From Synergistaceae bacterium (GTDB lineage: Bacteria; Synergistota; Synergistia; Synergistales; Aminobacteriaceae), in assembly GCA_017455085.1 (NCBI GenBank), contig JAFTBT010000042.1, forward strand, positions 1 through 45,649: a DNA stretch of 45,649 bases. Reading direction: 5' to 3'. Shown here piece after piece: positions 27,803 to 39,182 of the stretch (positions are counted from its first letter, which is position 1; each line of letters opens with the position of its first letter). The notes beneath the pieces are model-generated. The model saw only the letters and a program-made list of their open reading frames with translations, was not told the origin of the DNA and did no database searches. Position numbers and translations under genes: made by a program.

Positions 27803-29439
27803 ATGAAGATATCGGACAATCCATTCTTTACGCTGGGAGTCTCAACCAGAGCGGACAGAAAGCAGATAGCCTCCGCCGCAGACGCAAAAGCCTTCGTGCA
27901 AGATTCTGAAGCAGTGAGGGCAGCACGTACTTCGCTGGTCATCCCAAGCAAACGTTTGTATGCGGAGGTCAGGTGGTTTCCCGGAACTGAGGACGCAAAT
28001 GTTCGTGAGATAGTCAGCTTTTTCCGGAGATTTTCCGTCGGACAGACTAACCCGGGAATAAACGCCTCAATCTTTAGGGGGCTGACTCTGCTGAACTTTG
28101 CAGTATACATGTTCAGTTACAGGAAGTTCCGCGATAAAGCTGACATGTCGCAATCGATTCTGGCCATATGTAGATGCTTTGACGCAATAAACACTGGAGG
28201 ACTCTGTGCTGTGATCAATAACGACAGGACTATTGCTGGATTTCCTCCGATCAGTGAACAGGAGCTTGCACATGAGCTGAACGATTACCGCAGGGATATT
28301 TTGAGGAACATTGACGGGAGAATGTCGGTACTTTTACTGGAAAAGTATACGGAGCTGTTGGAGGAGCTTGCGGATAGTTACGCTGATGATGATGGTGATT
28401 ATCATGGGTCGCTTATGCTTGATGACATTATGGCCGGTTATGAGCTTCGTATTTTGCCGCAGCTTGAGGAGCAGATCAGGATGATACTCGATTCTGTCAC
28501 AAGTATAGGTGATTATGTTCCGGAGAAGGTTTTTGCGGAGTTGTCCGAACACCTCAAGGAATGGCGAAGGCTGGCCGAGCCTCTGGTGAAAGTCTATAAC
28601 AGTGCCGGAACTGAGGACACGAATATTCACAGGCAGGGATTGGAAATCTTTAACGCTGTGCGTGAAAAAGCTATAGCCCTCCACAATGAACACGGCAGGA
28701 CTGGTGACGCATTGAGGCTGATTCTGGCTGTCAGGGGTGAGCTTGCTGATGTATCGGCTGAACTGTTGAGGGTAATAGATGGGGATGTGAAAGCTCTGCG
28801 TTCTCTTGAGGGCAGCAGAAGGCGAAGAGAGAGCGTGAGGCTTGGGAGAAGATCATATACTATGAAACTGAATTAGGGGTAATCTTCAAGGACAAGCTGA
28901 CAATTTCTGCTGAAGGCATCTCGTGGAAGAGGAGAGTTACTCCGCTTGATGAAGTATCAGGTGTACGGTGGGGAGGAATCAGGCAGTATGTCAACGGTTT
29001 GCATACAGGTACAGATTACAAGATAGAGATTGCAGCGTCTTATCACAAAATTTATCTGACACCAAACGAGAAAAAGTACATGGAAATCACGGAACATCTT
29101 TGGAGGGCTTTAGCAGGACGATTATCAACAAGAATACTTACACAGCTAAAGGATATGCGTGACGGAGAGACTCTATCAATCGGAAATATACGATTAACCG
29201 ATAAAGGCTTATACCTGACAAAATCGGGCTGGTTTACTTCAGACACGAAATTTTTCACGTGGGCATAACCGCTCAGAGTATACAGTGATAACGGTTCGCT
29301 TGTCGTTGCAGGAAATGATTACTCCGCAGCAGCCTCATACATTGACGACATGAACACTCATATTCTGGACGCTATACTCCGGAATTTTCTACGCAAACCC
29401 AGACGATCCGGATTACTGCTCTCCAGCTTACTGAACTAG
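27803..29439 (+). pseudogene. J-domain-like co-chaperone of the cassette, frameshifted and with a stop
   Basis: Start ATG 27803 after GGAGGG. The opening NPFFTLGVSTRADRKQI, AARTSLVIPSKRLYAEVRWFPG resembles degenerate J-like domains in which the HPD tripeptide is missing. A helical middle part follows (to about 28800). Near 28805-28830 the frame moves by one (KREREAWEKIIYYETELGV in the new frame), giving a C-terminal beta-rich region (LTISAEGISWKRRV, GVRWGGIRQYVNG). An in-frame TAA at 29266-29268 interrupts WA-stop-PLRVYSDNGSLVV before the natural end at 29439. Assigning a J-like role rests on the N-terminal pattern and its position beside an Hsp70 gene, so it is tentative. Confidence 0.65.
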
Positions 29440-29462
29440 GTGCAAATATTTCACAGCCTGTA

Positions 29463-29633
29463 TTCTCTCCGTTTCTGTGGAACAAAATATTATGCGTATA
29501 TTCTGGGAAATGTCCAGTCATGTCACTACATCATGCTGTATGCGTCTCCGTTGGGGAACAAAATAGTATGTCGCAATATTCACTATATGGATTTTACGCG
29601 TCTACGTCTCTGGTGAACAAAATAATACCCCGT
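29463..29633. repeat. Three diverged copies of the MATE gene 3' end
   Basis: Copies containing TCTCCGTTTCTGTGGAACAA (about 29465), GTCTCCGTTGGGGAACAAAA (about 29543) and the real coding end at 29600-29633. Read on the minus strand the extra copies give FVPQRRRIQHDVV and YFVPQKRREYR, against FVHQRRRRVKSI of the gene. Spacing is about 60-76 bp. Confidence 0.75.
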
Positions 29634-30920
29634 CATGATCACCGCACACAATATCCATCCCGCTGGATACCCAAATCCCACCACATACACATTTTCAGGA
29701 ATCATCCTCGTCATCACGTACAAGTATATCTGCCGGAAAAACACATGCGTACACAACGTTATCACCATCGGCACACGAGACTCCCCATCCCCACGCAAAT
29801 ACCCCGCCAATATCTGGTTGAAACACGTCACCGTAGCTATCGGCGTACACATCCTGATGAACATTCCTCCGTACTCTATCACCGCACCGTCCGGACTAAA
29901 CAGCCCAGCCAGCTCATGCGCATACACGTACAGCGTCCCAGCTACACACCCAGAAATCCCCAGCATCATCCACAAAGCCGACCATGTCCCTGCCTTCGCA
30001 CGGTCATTATCCCCCGCGCCCAAGTTCTGCCCAGCAAATACCGTCACTGCCTGCCCCATGCTCTGAATCGGCAGCATCATGTACTGATCCAGCTTCACAT
30101 ACACTCCCCAGCCCGCTATACACGCAGTCCCGAACACGTTGATATACCCCTGCACGAAAACATTCGAGAATGCTACAACAGCCATCTGAATCCCGAACGG
30201 AAGGCCTATACGCAGAATATCCCCAGCAAGAGGGCCAATCATCCGTAAATTTCCGAATGCTCCCGTAGAAACTGCTACTGCCCTCATCACCAGCACTGCA
30301 CTCAACGCCTGAGCTATCACAGTTGCAATCGCTACACCTGATATCCCCCAGCCGAATACTTTCACGAACACCAAATCAAGCCCGATATTGAGAATGCTGC
30401 AAAATATCAGGAACACCAGCGGCCTTTTTGTGTCGCCCATAGCACGCAATATTGCCCCTCCGACGTTGTAGAATAATAGTCCGGAAATTCCCCCAAAGTA
30501 GATTTTCAGGTATATATCCGCCTCAGCAAAAACGTCATCAGGTGTCGAGATCACACGCAAAAGCCATCCCGACATACTCACTCCCAGAATCGTCAAGGCA
30601 ACGCATCCACAGAACGTCAGGACTATAGTCGTGCTGACGGCAGAGCGAAGTTTTTCCCTGTCTCCTGCTCCGAACGAGCGGCTGATCACTACTCCGGCTC
30701 CGGTGGCTGTGCCGTTGAAGAAGCGCACGAGCATTCCCACAATGTGAGTCGTGGCACTGACTGCGGCTAGGGCTGACATTCCGACGTACTGGCCGACTAC
30801 TATGCTGTCTGCGGTGTTGTACAGTAACTGAAGTGTATTCTCAAGAAGGAGCGGCCAAGTAAATGCTAATAATACAGGCCAGATTTTCCCTCTGGTCATG
30901 TCGAGTTCATGATGACTCAA
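29583..30920 (-). CDS. MATE-family multidrug/sodium antiporter
   Basis: Twelve-helix inner-membrane exporter that uses a Na+ or H+ gradient to expel small molecules. 445 residues is the family length. It opens with TRGKIWPVLLAFTWPLLLENTLQLLYNTADSIVVGQYVG, the typical first helices with the conserved region, followed by GTATGAGVVISRSFGAGD in the loop after helix 2 and a second-half repeat with AVTVFAGQNLGAGD. Short basic tail HQRRRRVKSI. The start ATG 30920 follows AGGAGG. No regulator is adjacent. A cytoplasm-side operator could lie in the 160-base gap to the divergent cupin gene. Substrate unknown. Confidence 0.93.
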   Translation of the reverse strand: MSHHELDMTRGKIWPVLLAFTWPLLLENTLQLLYNTADSIVVGQYVGMSALAAVSATTHIVGMLVRFFNGTATGAGVVISRSFGAGDREKLRSAVSTTIVLTFCGCVALTILGVSMSGWLLRVISTPDDVFAEADIYLKIYFGGISGLLFYNVGGAILRAMGDTKRPLVFLIFCSILNIGLDLVFVKVFGWGISGVAIATVIAQALSAVLVMRAVAVSTGAFGNLRMIGPLAGDILRIGLPFGIQMAVVAFSNVFVQGYINVFGTACIAGWGVYVKLDQYMMLPIQSMGQAVTVFAGQNLGAGDNDRAKAGTWSALWMMLGISGCVAGTLYVYAHELAGLFSPDGAVIEYGGMFIRMCTPIATVTCFNQILAGYLRGDGESRVPMVITLCTHVFFRQIYLYVMTRMIPENVYVVGFGYPAGWILCAVIMTGYYFVHQRRRRVKSI

Positions 30921-31082
30921 AATTTTTCCTCCTGATTCCTGATGCTTGACGCTGAGTCTAATGCTCTATAATGTTCACGCAAATTTTAGCAAGGGTTAAT
31001 GTTTTGTGCAGGGTTTGCGATTCTTCACGGAGTGTTTTATGTACAACCCTTAACACACTTTTTATAGGAGGTTATATACTTT

Positions 31083-31487
31083 ATGCAGGAAATAAGTGCT
31101 TTCAAAATCGGCAGTCCTAATGACGCATACGCTCAGTACTTCGACGGCACTAGCTATCTCTCTCCGCTCTCAACCGAACAAGTCCCAATCTTCACCGTAA
31201 CCTTCGAGCCCGCTTGCCGGAATCATTGGCACATCCACCACGCAGATCACGCCGGCGGACAAATACTCATCGTTACTGCCGGAAAAGGCTGGTATCAGGA
31301 ATGGGGACACCCAGCTCGCTCCCTCAAGCCCGGAGATGTCGTGAATATCCCACCAAACGTCAAACACTGGCACGGCGCAGCTAAAGACTCGTGGTTCCAG
31401 CACTTGGCCGTCGAAGTCGCAGGTGAAAAAGCAGCTACAGAATGGTGCGAGCCCGTCTCTCAGGAGGATTACGATAAACTGCCCTAA
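31083..31487 (+). CDS. Small cupin-domain protein
   Basis: Single cupin barrel of 134 residues. The metal-binding motif 1 is in EPACRNHWHIHHADHAGGQ (several His) with Gly and Tyr positions beyond, and motif 2 is PGDVVNIPPNVKHWHGA. Such cupins are often next to or fused with CMD proteins in quinone/aromatic or oxidative-stress clusters; here the CMD gene lies 19 kb away. It has its own promoter region and AGGAGG site. Its stop overlaps the stop of the convergent flippase gene by four bases (31484-31487). Function unknown; it could be a small-molecule isomerase or dioxygenase. Confidence 0.87.
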   Translation: MQEISAFKIGSPNDAYAQYFDGTSYLSPLSTEQVPIFTVTFEPACRNHWHIHHADHAGGQILIVTAGKGWYQEWGHPARSLKPGDVVNIPPNVKHWHGAAKDSWFQHLAVEVAGEKAATEWCEPVSQEDYDKLP

Positions 31488-32935
31488 CGGTGAATCTTCA
31501 GCTTCAGGTACTCCACAGCTTTGTATGCATTCTCTGTGAAGAACTCATCCCGCATAAGCATAAGCACTCCGAAATATACTAACGCCCCAGACAGAATCAT
31601 AGTGAACGTACTGGCTGCTGAGGGTGTTAGTTTTTTGCCCATCAATACCAGCACCGACAGCATGACTATTCCAGCAAGAATATACTTCATGCTAGATGCA
31701 GCTATCTTCCGGATATCAAGCTCACCTCGAATAATATACAGCTGGCTCACTGCTATAACACTCTCCGCAATCAATGACGCAAATGATGCTCCGTATGAGC
31801 CGGATAACGGGATAAGCACCAAGTTCATGCAGAAATTCACCGTCGCTCCGATCGTCAGAGTCAGAGTGTAGAGATTCTGCCGCTTCGTAGGTACAAGATA
31901 CTGAGTCCCGGTGGTGCTGTTGATGCCTATAGCAAGCACTAGAAACCCCGTGATCTTCAGAAGCTCCGCAACCTTCATGTAGCCGTCTCCGAGAAACCAC
32001 GGCACAAAGTTGTCCGATATGCCTATCAGCCCTAGACACAAAGGTATACCCAAGAACCACACGAACCTGTAGCTCATGTACATGTATTGACGAATCGAGT
32101 TAGTGTCGTTTTTCCCGAACAGGTAGCTTATTCTGGAGGCCATTACGCCGGACATTGAGAGTATAACTGTCATGGCAATCCTTGAGATTTTCAGTGCGGA
32201 CTCATAGTAACCATTTTCGAACAGTGTCGGAGTGAAAAATCCCAGCATAGTTTTGTCAAGCACCGTATACACCTCAACGGCTATATTCGGGATGAACAGA
32301 ACCAGAATAGTTTTTATGCCCTGAAACGGCCTGAGCTCCTTCAGTTTGGGAGGGTCTATGTATTCCGGCAAACGGGGAAAGAGTACTATATTTGCGGCGA
32401 GCATGAATGCCACGTTAATCAGCATATACACGGGAATATCTGCCTGAGTCTTCACGAACATGAATACGAGTGCTATGTTCAGGATACGGATTGCAGTGTT
32501 TCTGACGGCGAGCAGCTTGAACTCCTCCATGCCGATAAACAGCCATCCGACATCAAGCACTATATTGGGCATATTCATCCCGTATATGACGAAGAGTATG
32601 AATTTTTCTCCGGCATACATACGTGTGACTACAAGATAGGCCGTAAAACAGATTGATACGTTGAGCAGGGATAGGGCTTTGAGGTTCCAGAATACTCTGC
32701 TTCTGGCAGCTCTGTCATCGCGAAGGTAAGATATTTCTCTATGGCCGTAAGAGAATATGCCTATGTATGCGAACATCATGAAGTACTGAGCTGATGAACT
32801 TACGAAGCTGACTGTGCCGATGCCGTCTGCTTTTAGGACTCTGGACAGGTATGGAGTAGTGATGAATGGTGTCAGAAGTGCAAGGATATTGTATGCTGCG
32901 CCGTATAGGTAGTTTGCTTTGATGCTCTTGGCCAT
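31484..32935 (-). CDS. Wzx-type polysaccharide/lipid-linked sugar flippase
   Basis: About 483 residues with 12-14 hydrophobic helices, the size of MOP-superfamily exporters that move lipid-linked glycan units across the membrane. Opening LYGAAYNILALLTPFITTPYLSRVLKADGIG is the classic Wzx N-terminus. ATG 32935 (MAKSIKANY) is preferred: a GGAGG lies about 12 bases upstream, inside a possible ATG 32956 start that lacks any ribosome site. The gene stands alone, although the fucosyltransferase and FkbM genes elsewhere in the window may feed the same surface glycan. Confidence 0.88.
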   Translation of the reverse strand: MAKSIKANYLYGAAYNILALLTPFITTPYLSRVLKADGIGTVSFVSSSAQYFMMFAYIGIFSYGHREISYLRDDRAARSRVFWNLKALSLLNVSICFTAYLVVTRMYAGEKFILFVIYGMNMPNIVLDVGWLFIGMEEFKLLAVRNTAIRILNIALVFMFVKTQADIPVYMLINVAFMLAANIVLFPRLPEYIDPPKLKELRPFQGIKTILVLFIPNIAVEVYTVLDKTMLGFFTPTLFENGYYESALKISRIAMTVILSMSGVMASRISYLFGKNDTNSIRQYMYMSYRFVWFLGIPLCLGLIGISDNFVPWFLGDGYMKVAELLKITGFLVLAIGINSTTGTQYLVPTKRQNLYTLTLTIGATVNFCMNLVLIPLSGSYGASFASLIAESVIAVSQLYIIRGELDIRKIAASSMKYILAGIVMLSVLVLMGKKLTPSAASTFTMILSGALVYFGVLMLMRDEFFTENAYKAVEYLKLKIHR

Positions 32936-32956
32936 GCTGTAAAGATATTCCTCCAT

Positions 32957-33241
32957 TATGAAAATGCTGGTGACTTGTAATTATACTGTGATGTACAAAT
33001 GGCTAGTAGGTAGCTTTGTAGGTGTTGTGTGAAGTTCGGAGTTTTGTGAATGCTCAGGTCTCGGGAGGCTGTACACGAAAAATTACCTGCGGCGAAAACC
33101 TGTCATGCTCATCATGTTTTGTGAATACATCTGCACCATAATCATACTGTTTCCGAAAAATTACGTATGGAAAAATTTTGTTATCCTCTTAGAATCTCCG
33201 GCTATATATTAGTCAAATTATGTTAAGTGAGTGTGATGTAT
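32957..33241. other. Intergenic region before clpB, no gene seen
   Basis: AT-rich gap between divergent flippase and clpB. A weak TTGTTA (33178) with TATAT (33203-33210) could drive clpB, but the spacing is 19-21 bases and I would not rely on it. No CIRCE-like inverted repeat is visible. A few short GTGAA/TGTGAAG words recur but no clear tandem repeat. Confidence 0.4.
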
Positions 33242-35854
33242 ATGGACATGAATAAATTCACTCGCAAGAGTCAGGAAGCATTAGCTCAAGCTCAAGCTAT
33301 AGCCAGCGAATATAACCATCAGGGTGTCGACACAGAACATGTACTCTCCGCATTCCTGAAGGACTCCGAAGGCCTCATAGTCCAGCTTTTGCGGAAAATG
33401 AGCGTTGACGTCCCAGCATTAGGCCGCGCAGTCGACGAAGAACTCGCAAAGATTCCCAGAGTCACTGGCAGCGGAGTCGAACAGGGCAAAATCGCAATCT
33501 CGAACCGTCTCGTGAGAGTCCTAACTCGCGCCACAGACCGCGCTAAAACCCTCAAGGACGAATACATTTCTGTGGAGCATATTTTTCTGGCAATGCTTGA
33601 CGAGGGCAGCAACACACCTTGCGGGAGAATCTTCGCACGTTTCGGGATCACTGAGGAGAAATTTTTGCAGACCCTAAACGAAGTCAGAGGCTCCCAGAGA
33701 GTCCAGAGTGCAGACCCCGAAGCTACGTATGAGGCTCTCGAAAAATACGGGCGTGATCTCGTGGAGGCGGCCAAGTCCGGAAAACTTGACCCCGTCATCG
33801 GCAGAGACGAAGAAATCCGCAGAGTCATACGCATACTTTCTCGCAAGACCAAGAACAACCCCGTACTCATAGGCGATCCTGGAGTCGGGAAGACTGCTAT
33901 TGTTGAGGGACTCGCTCAGAGAATAGTGCGCGGAGATGTCCCCGAAGGCCTCAAGGACAGAACAGTGTTCGCACTGGATATGGGGTCATTGATTGCAGGG
34001 GCAAAGTTTCGCGGAGAGTTCGAGGAGAGACTCAAGGCCGTACTCAACGAGATCAAGAACAGCGACGGAAGAATCATACTCTTCATTGACGAACTGCATA
34101 CGATCGTGGGGGCAGGCGCAGCAGAAGGCGCAGTAGATGCCGGAAATATGCTCAAGCCCATGTTGGCGCGCGGGGAACTTCACTGCATAGGAGCTACTAC
34201 TGTTGACGAATACAGGAAGTACATCGAGAAGGACGCTGCACTTGCACGCCGGTTCCAGCCCGTTGACGTGGAACAGCCCAGCGTTGAGGATACTATTTCG
34301 ATTCTTAGGGGTATACGCGAAAAATTGCAGGTGCATCATGGCGTAGTGATCAGGGATAACGCATTAGTGTCTGCGGCGGTGTTGTCGAACAGGTACATCA
34401 CGAATAGATTCCTGCCCGACAAAGCAATTGACCTCGTGGATGAAGCGTGTGCGATGATTAGGACAGAGATAGACTCCCAGCCTTCGGAACTGGATGCGGC
34501 CTCACGAAAAGTTATGCAGCTGGAGATTGAGGAGACTGCACTAAAGCATGAGGAGGATGACGCTAGCAAGGAACGCTTGAAGGCTCTCCAGAAAGAGCTA
34601 GCTGAAGCCAGAAATGAGGCGGATACCCTCAGAGCACAGTATGAGACAGAGAAGAAAGCCATTGCGGGAATCAGAGACCTTCGGAGTCAGATCGAGGACG
34701 TGAAGGCGGAAATCGAGAAGGCTGAACGAGCGTATGACCTGAACCGTGCGGCAGAACTCAGGTACGGGAAACTGCGAGACCTTGAGACTGTGTTAGCAGC
34801 CCGCGAAAAGATCAAGCAGGAGACTCTGGAGGGACTCGATGAGAAGAAATTGCTGCGTGAGGAAGTTACGGAGGACGAGATCGCCGGCATAGTGAGCAAG
34901 TGGACGGGAATACCTGTGACTCGTTTGCTGGAGGGTGAACGCGAAAAACTCCTGAAGCTGGACGAGATTCTGCATAGGCGTGTAGTCGGGCAGGATGAGG
35001 CTGTGCAGCTTGTTGCGGATGCAGTTTTGCGTGCGAGGAGCGGCATAAAGGATCCCAGCAAGCCTATAGGGTCATTCATCTTTCTCGGGCCTACAGGTGT
35101 GGGAAAAACGGAGCTGGCCAAGACTCTTGCTGAGGCACTTTTCGACACGGAGGAGAACATGACTCGTATAGACATGAGCGAGTACATGGAGAAGCATTCT
35201 GTGTCGAGACTTGTGGGAGCACCTCCCGGGTATGTGGGGTATGACGAGGGCGGGCAGCTCACCGAAGCAGTGAGACGTAGGCCGTATAGCGTGATACTGT
35301 TTGACGAGATAGAGAAGGCGCATCCGGATGTGTTTAACATTTTGTTGCAGGTGCTGGATGACGGAAGGATAACGGACTCGCAGGGGCATGTTGTGGACTT
35401 CAAGAACACTGTGATCATCATGACGAGCAATATCGGGTCGCAGAGTTTGCTTGAGGGGAACATAGGCGGAGTGATTTCTGTGTCTGCGAAGGAAGATGTT
35501 ATGCAACAGTTGCGTGAACACTTCAAGCCGGAATTTCTGAACAGGGTGGACGATATAGTGTTCTTCAAGCCGCTGAGTCTGGAAGAAGTGAAAGCGATAG
35601 TGAAGATTCTGCTGGCGAGGCTGAGCAGGAGGCTGGAGGACAGGCAGATAGAGCTGGAGTTTTCTGACGAGGCTGTGGGGTATATAGCGGAGGCGGGGTA
35701 TGATCCTGTGTATGGGGCTAGGCCGCTGAAGAGGTATATCACGCAGAATGTGGAGACGAGATTGGCGCGTGCGATGATTTCGGGAGGAGTGCATGAGAAG
35801 AGCAGCGTTAGTGTGGGGCTGAAGAATGGGGCGTTGACATTCGAGTTTGTGTAG
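33242..35854 (+). CDS. clpB: ATP-dependent disaggregase ClpB
   Basis: Hexameric AAA+ machine that pulls proteins out of aggregates, working with DnaK. About 870 residues, the normal length. The N domain starts [20 protein letters not shown]-site 1 has [15 protein letters not shown] and [14 protein letters not shown]; the coiled-coil middle domain runs about codons 400-525 ([21 protein letters not shown]); ATP-site 2 has [19 protein letters not shown] and [15 protein letters not shown]-terminal small domain ends [15 protein letters not shown]. No ClpP tripeptide loop was seen. ATG 33242 is chosen as the family start; GTG 33227 would add five residues. Neither has a strong ribosome site. Confidence 0.97.
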   Translation: MDMNKFTRKSQEALAQAQAIASEYNHQGVDTEHVLSAFLKDSEGLIVQLLRKMSVDVPALGRAVDEELAKIPRVTGSGVEQGKIAISNRLVRVLTRATDRAKTLKDEYISVEHIFLAMLDEGSNTPCGRIFARFGITEEKFLQTLNEVRGSQRVQSADPEATYEALEKYGRDLVEAAKSGKLDPVIGRDEEIRRVIRILSRKTKNNPVLIGDPGVGKTAIVEGLAQRIVRGDVPEGLKDRTVFALDMGSLIAGAKFRGEFEERLKAVLNEIKNSDGRIILFIDELHTIVGAGAAEGAVDAGNMLKPMLARGELHCIGATTVDEYRKYIEKDAALARRFQPVDVEQPSVEDTISILRGIREKLQVHHGVVIRDNALVSAAVLSNRYITNRFLPDKAIDLVDEACAMIRTEIDSQPSELDAASRKVMQLEIEETALKHEEDDASKERLKALQKELAEARNEADTLRAQYETEKKAIAGIRDLRSQIEDVKAEIEKAERAYDLNRAAELRYGKLRDLETVLAAREKIKQETLEGLDEKKLLREEVTEDEIAGIVSKWTGIPVTRLLEGEREKLLKLDEILHRRVVGQDEAVQLVADAVLRARSGIKDPSKPIGSFIFLGPTGVGKTELAKTLAEALFDTEENMTRIDMSEYMEKHSVSRLVGAPPGYVGYDEGGQLTEAVRRRPYSVILFDEIEKAHPDVFNILLQVLDDGRITDSQGHVVDFKNTVIIMTSNIGSQSLLEGNIGGVISVSAKEDVMQQLREHFKPEFLNRVDDIVFFKPLSLEEVKAIVKILLARLSRRLEDRQIELEFSDEAVGYIAEAGYDPVYGARPLKRYITQNVETRLARAMISGGVHEKSSVSVGLKNGALTFEFV

Positions 35855-35875
35855 AGAGTGAGATAGTGTGAGATG

Positions 35876-35902
35876 GGCTTCCTGATGAGGGAGGCCTTTT
35901 TT
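35876..35902 (+). terminator. clpB terminator
   Basis: GGCTTCC pairs with GGGAGGCC around TGATGA, followed by six T, 21 bases after the clpB stop. Confidence 0.85.
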
Positions 35903-36047
35903 ATATATGGGGGCGGGTGGGCGGGTTAAATAGTAGTTGTGAGCGCGGTGAACATGTAGCTGTGAATATTATGAATATGATGTTGTTAATAGATGTTGTT
36001 AATAATTGAATGCTATAAAGAGTGGTGTGATGATTGGTATGAATAGC

Positions 36048-36345
36048 GTGTAGATTTACAGTGATGGGTGAATAGCGTGCATAGCGTTGAGATTTTGCAG
36101 CTATGAGTGAACCCTGTGAATAGCATGGTATTTTGTAGCGATGAGTGAACCCCATGAATAGCGTTGAGATTTTGCAGTGATGAGTGAACCCCGTGAATAG
36201 CATGGTAATTTTGCAGTGATGAGTGAACCCCGTGAATAGCATGGTAATTTTGCAGCGATGAGTGAACCCCGTGAATAGCATGGTAATTTTGCAGCGATGA
36301 GTGAACCCCGTGAATAGCATAGTATTTTGTAGTGATAGGCGAATA
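36048..36345. repeat. 39-bp minisatellite, about eight copies, downstream of clpB
   Basis: Units are built on GTGAATAGCATGGTAATTTT, then GCAGCGATGAGTGAACCCC, total 39 bp; five central copies are nearly identical, the outer ones diverged. The minus strand holds an open frame of 13-residue repeats (MLFTGFTHRCKIT), which is only a consequence of the 39-bp period since 39 is divisible by three. No start signal or ribosome site supports expression. The 545-base gap 35855-36399 holds the clpB terminator, this repeat and the antitoxin promoter. Confidence 0.9.
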
Positions 36346-36373
36346 CGGTGAATTGTGTAGATAATTTCAGAGT

Positions 36374-36399
36374 AATATAATACTCACGAGGTGATAATC
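36374..36399 (+). promoter_or_regulatory. Promoter and ribosome site of the toxin-antitoxin remnant
   Basis: TAATATAATAC (TATAAT at about 36376-36381), followed by GAGGTGATAATC directly before ATG 36400. No clear -35 box; in such modules the antitoxin often binds inverted repeats here, but none was evident. Confidence 0.5.
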
Positions 36400-36516
36400 A
36401 TGGAAACAGTACGCTATGACGAAATCGAAGAAATACCCAAAGAGACAACGTTGCGTGCAATGGCACAGGCAGATAAGATTCTGGACGCTTGGGAAAGAAT
36501 GAAGGAGGAGGAATAG
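36400..36516 (+). CDS. Short antitoxin-like protein, 38 residues
   Basis: Starts METVRYDEIEEIPKETTLRAM and ends ERMKEEE, an acidic, helical peptide. Placed four bases before the YafQ-like toxin remnant, which is the RelB/DinJ antitoxin position. It is much shorter than typical antitoxins (80-90 residues), so it may keep only the toxin-binding part or be unrelated. The ribosome site GAGGTG is good. Assigned by context only. Confidence 0.5.
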   Translation: METVRYDEIEEIPKETTLRAMAQADKILDAWERMKEEE

Positions 36517-36519
36517 AGA

Positions 36520-36853
36520 TTGCCCGACAAGAAAAGAACTTCAGCAGATAAGCGCGCCAAACGTGTACGAGACTGCACATAGTCAGATGAATTTATTAAG
36601 GACTGGGAGCGTCTGGAACGTTCCGGCAAACTCGACATGCATCGCCTGAAGGAAGCAATGCTGTTGCTTATCGCTAATGATGGCTCTCTTCCTCCTGAGT
36701 GGAAAGATCCATAGCTTGAGCGGACAACTTAAGAAGTACCGTGAATGTCATGTTAAAGGAGATTTGCTGCTAGTCTACGAGATAAGAGCCAAGAACGGCG
36801 ACGAGGCAATTGTATTTGTTAGGGCAGGTACTCACTCCGATCTGTTCAGGTAA
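36520..36853 (+). pseudogene. YafQ/RelE-superfamily toxin, broken by TAG and a one-base insertion
   Basis: TTG 36520 follows GGAGGAGG. The joined protein (about 110 residues) has the family signature LSGQLKKYRECHVKGDLLLVYEI and the terminal FVRAGTHSDLFR, as in ribosome-dependent mRNA interferases. An in-frame TAG lies at 36580-36582 (codon 21), and an extra C at about 36709-36712 (GATCCATAGC in place of GATCATAGC) shifts the frame inside PPEWKDHSLSGQ. With two lesions the toxin is inactive. Its loss fits the truncated antitoxin. Confidence 0.82.
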
Positions 36854-36860
36854 CATCAAT

Positions 36861-36896
36861 AATCCCCCTCCTGAATCCACAGAAGAGGGAAACTTT
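36861..36896. terminator. Bidirectional terminator between the toxin remnant and gltX
   Basis: CCCCCTC..GAGGGA stem with TTTT after it on the plus strand and a weaker ATTATTG tail on the minus strand. It serves the toxin remnant from one side and gltX from the other. Confidence 0.6.
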
Positions 36897-36903
36897 TCTA
36901 CAG

Positions 36904-38525
<1,622 letters not shown>

Positions 38526-39182
38526 TTTTCTTCAGCATGTCGCACGTCTCTCCCACCAGCCGCGAGATTCCAAACCCCTCAGCTCCCACAACTAGTGCAG
38601 TCCTTTCCGGAAGTGCCTCACTCCAGATCGATGAGTCTGCTCCTGCGTCAAGCCCCACAGTCCAGAAATTCGCTGCCTTCAGTGCCTCAAGCGTTCGTGT
38701 GATGTTCGCTACCTGAATCACCGGAACTCTCAACGATGCCCCCGCACTGGTCTTGATGACTGTATCGTTCGGGATGGCCGAGCGTCTTTTGGCAGTGATG
38801 ACTCCCGATGCTCCGCCTGCCTCCGCGGATCTGATGATTGCGCCGAGATTGTGAGGGTCTTCGATGTGATCCAGCACTACCACCAGCGCAGATTTCTCTC
38901 CATCAAGGCCTCGCAAAAACTCCTCAAGCCCGAGAGTCTTGGCCTGAGTCAGACGGCATATCACACCTTGATGCTTCTCACCGCCAGAAAGTTTATCCAG
39001 TGCCTCAGGAGCCACAACCTGAAAAATTACTCCTGCACTTTTCGCCGCGTCAATCACCTCATCCAGAAACGGAGGCCGTACGTTATTGGCAATGAGCAGC
39101 TTCGCACAACGAAATGGGGACTTGGCCAGCAAGTCAAGCACCGGCTTCCGTCCCCTGCAAATGTCACTGTATGTCTCTGGCA

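Noticed and set aside
24333..29268. In-frame TAA and TAG codons as possible stop-codon reassignment
   Set aside because: The same genome ends normal genes with TAA and TAG (groES, groEL, clpB), and the same genes also carry frameshifts, so decay explains it better.
34687..35742. 351-codon minus-strand ORF within clpB
   Set aside because: Shadow of the clpB coding frame, with Ser-rich nonsense composition.
36048..36345. Open minus-strand ORF of 13-residue repeats (MLFTGFTHRCKIT) as a repeat protein
   Set aside because: It follows from a 39-bp minisatellite; there is no ribosome site or coding-like composition.
36048..36345. CRISPR array in the regularly spaced repeats
   Set aside because: The repeats abut directly with no variable spacers, so it is a minisatellite.
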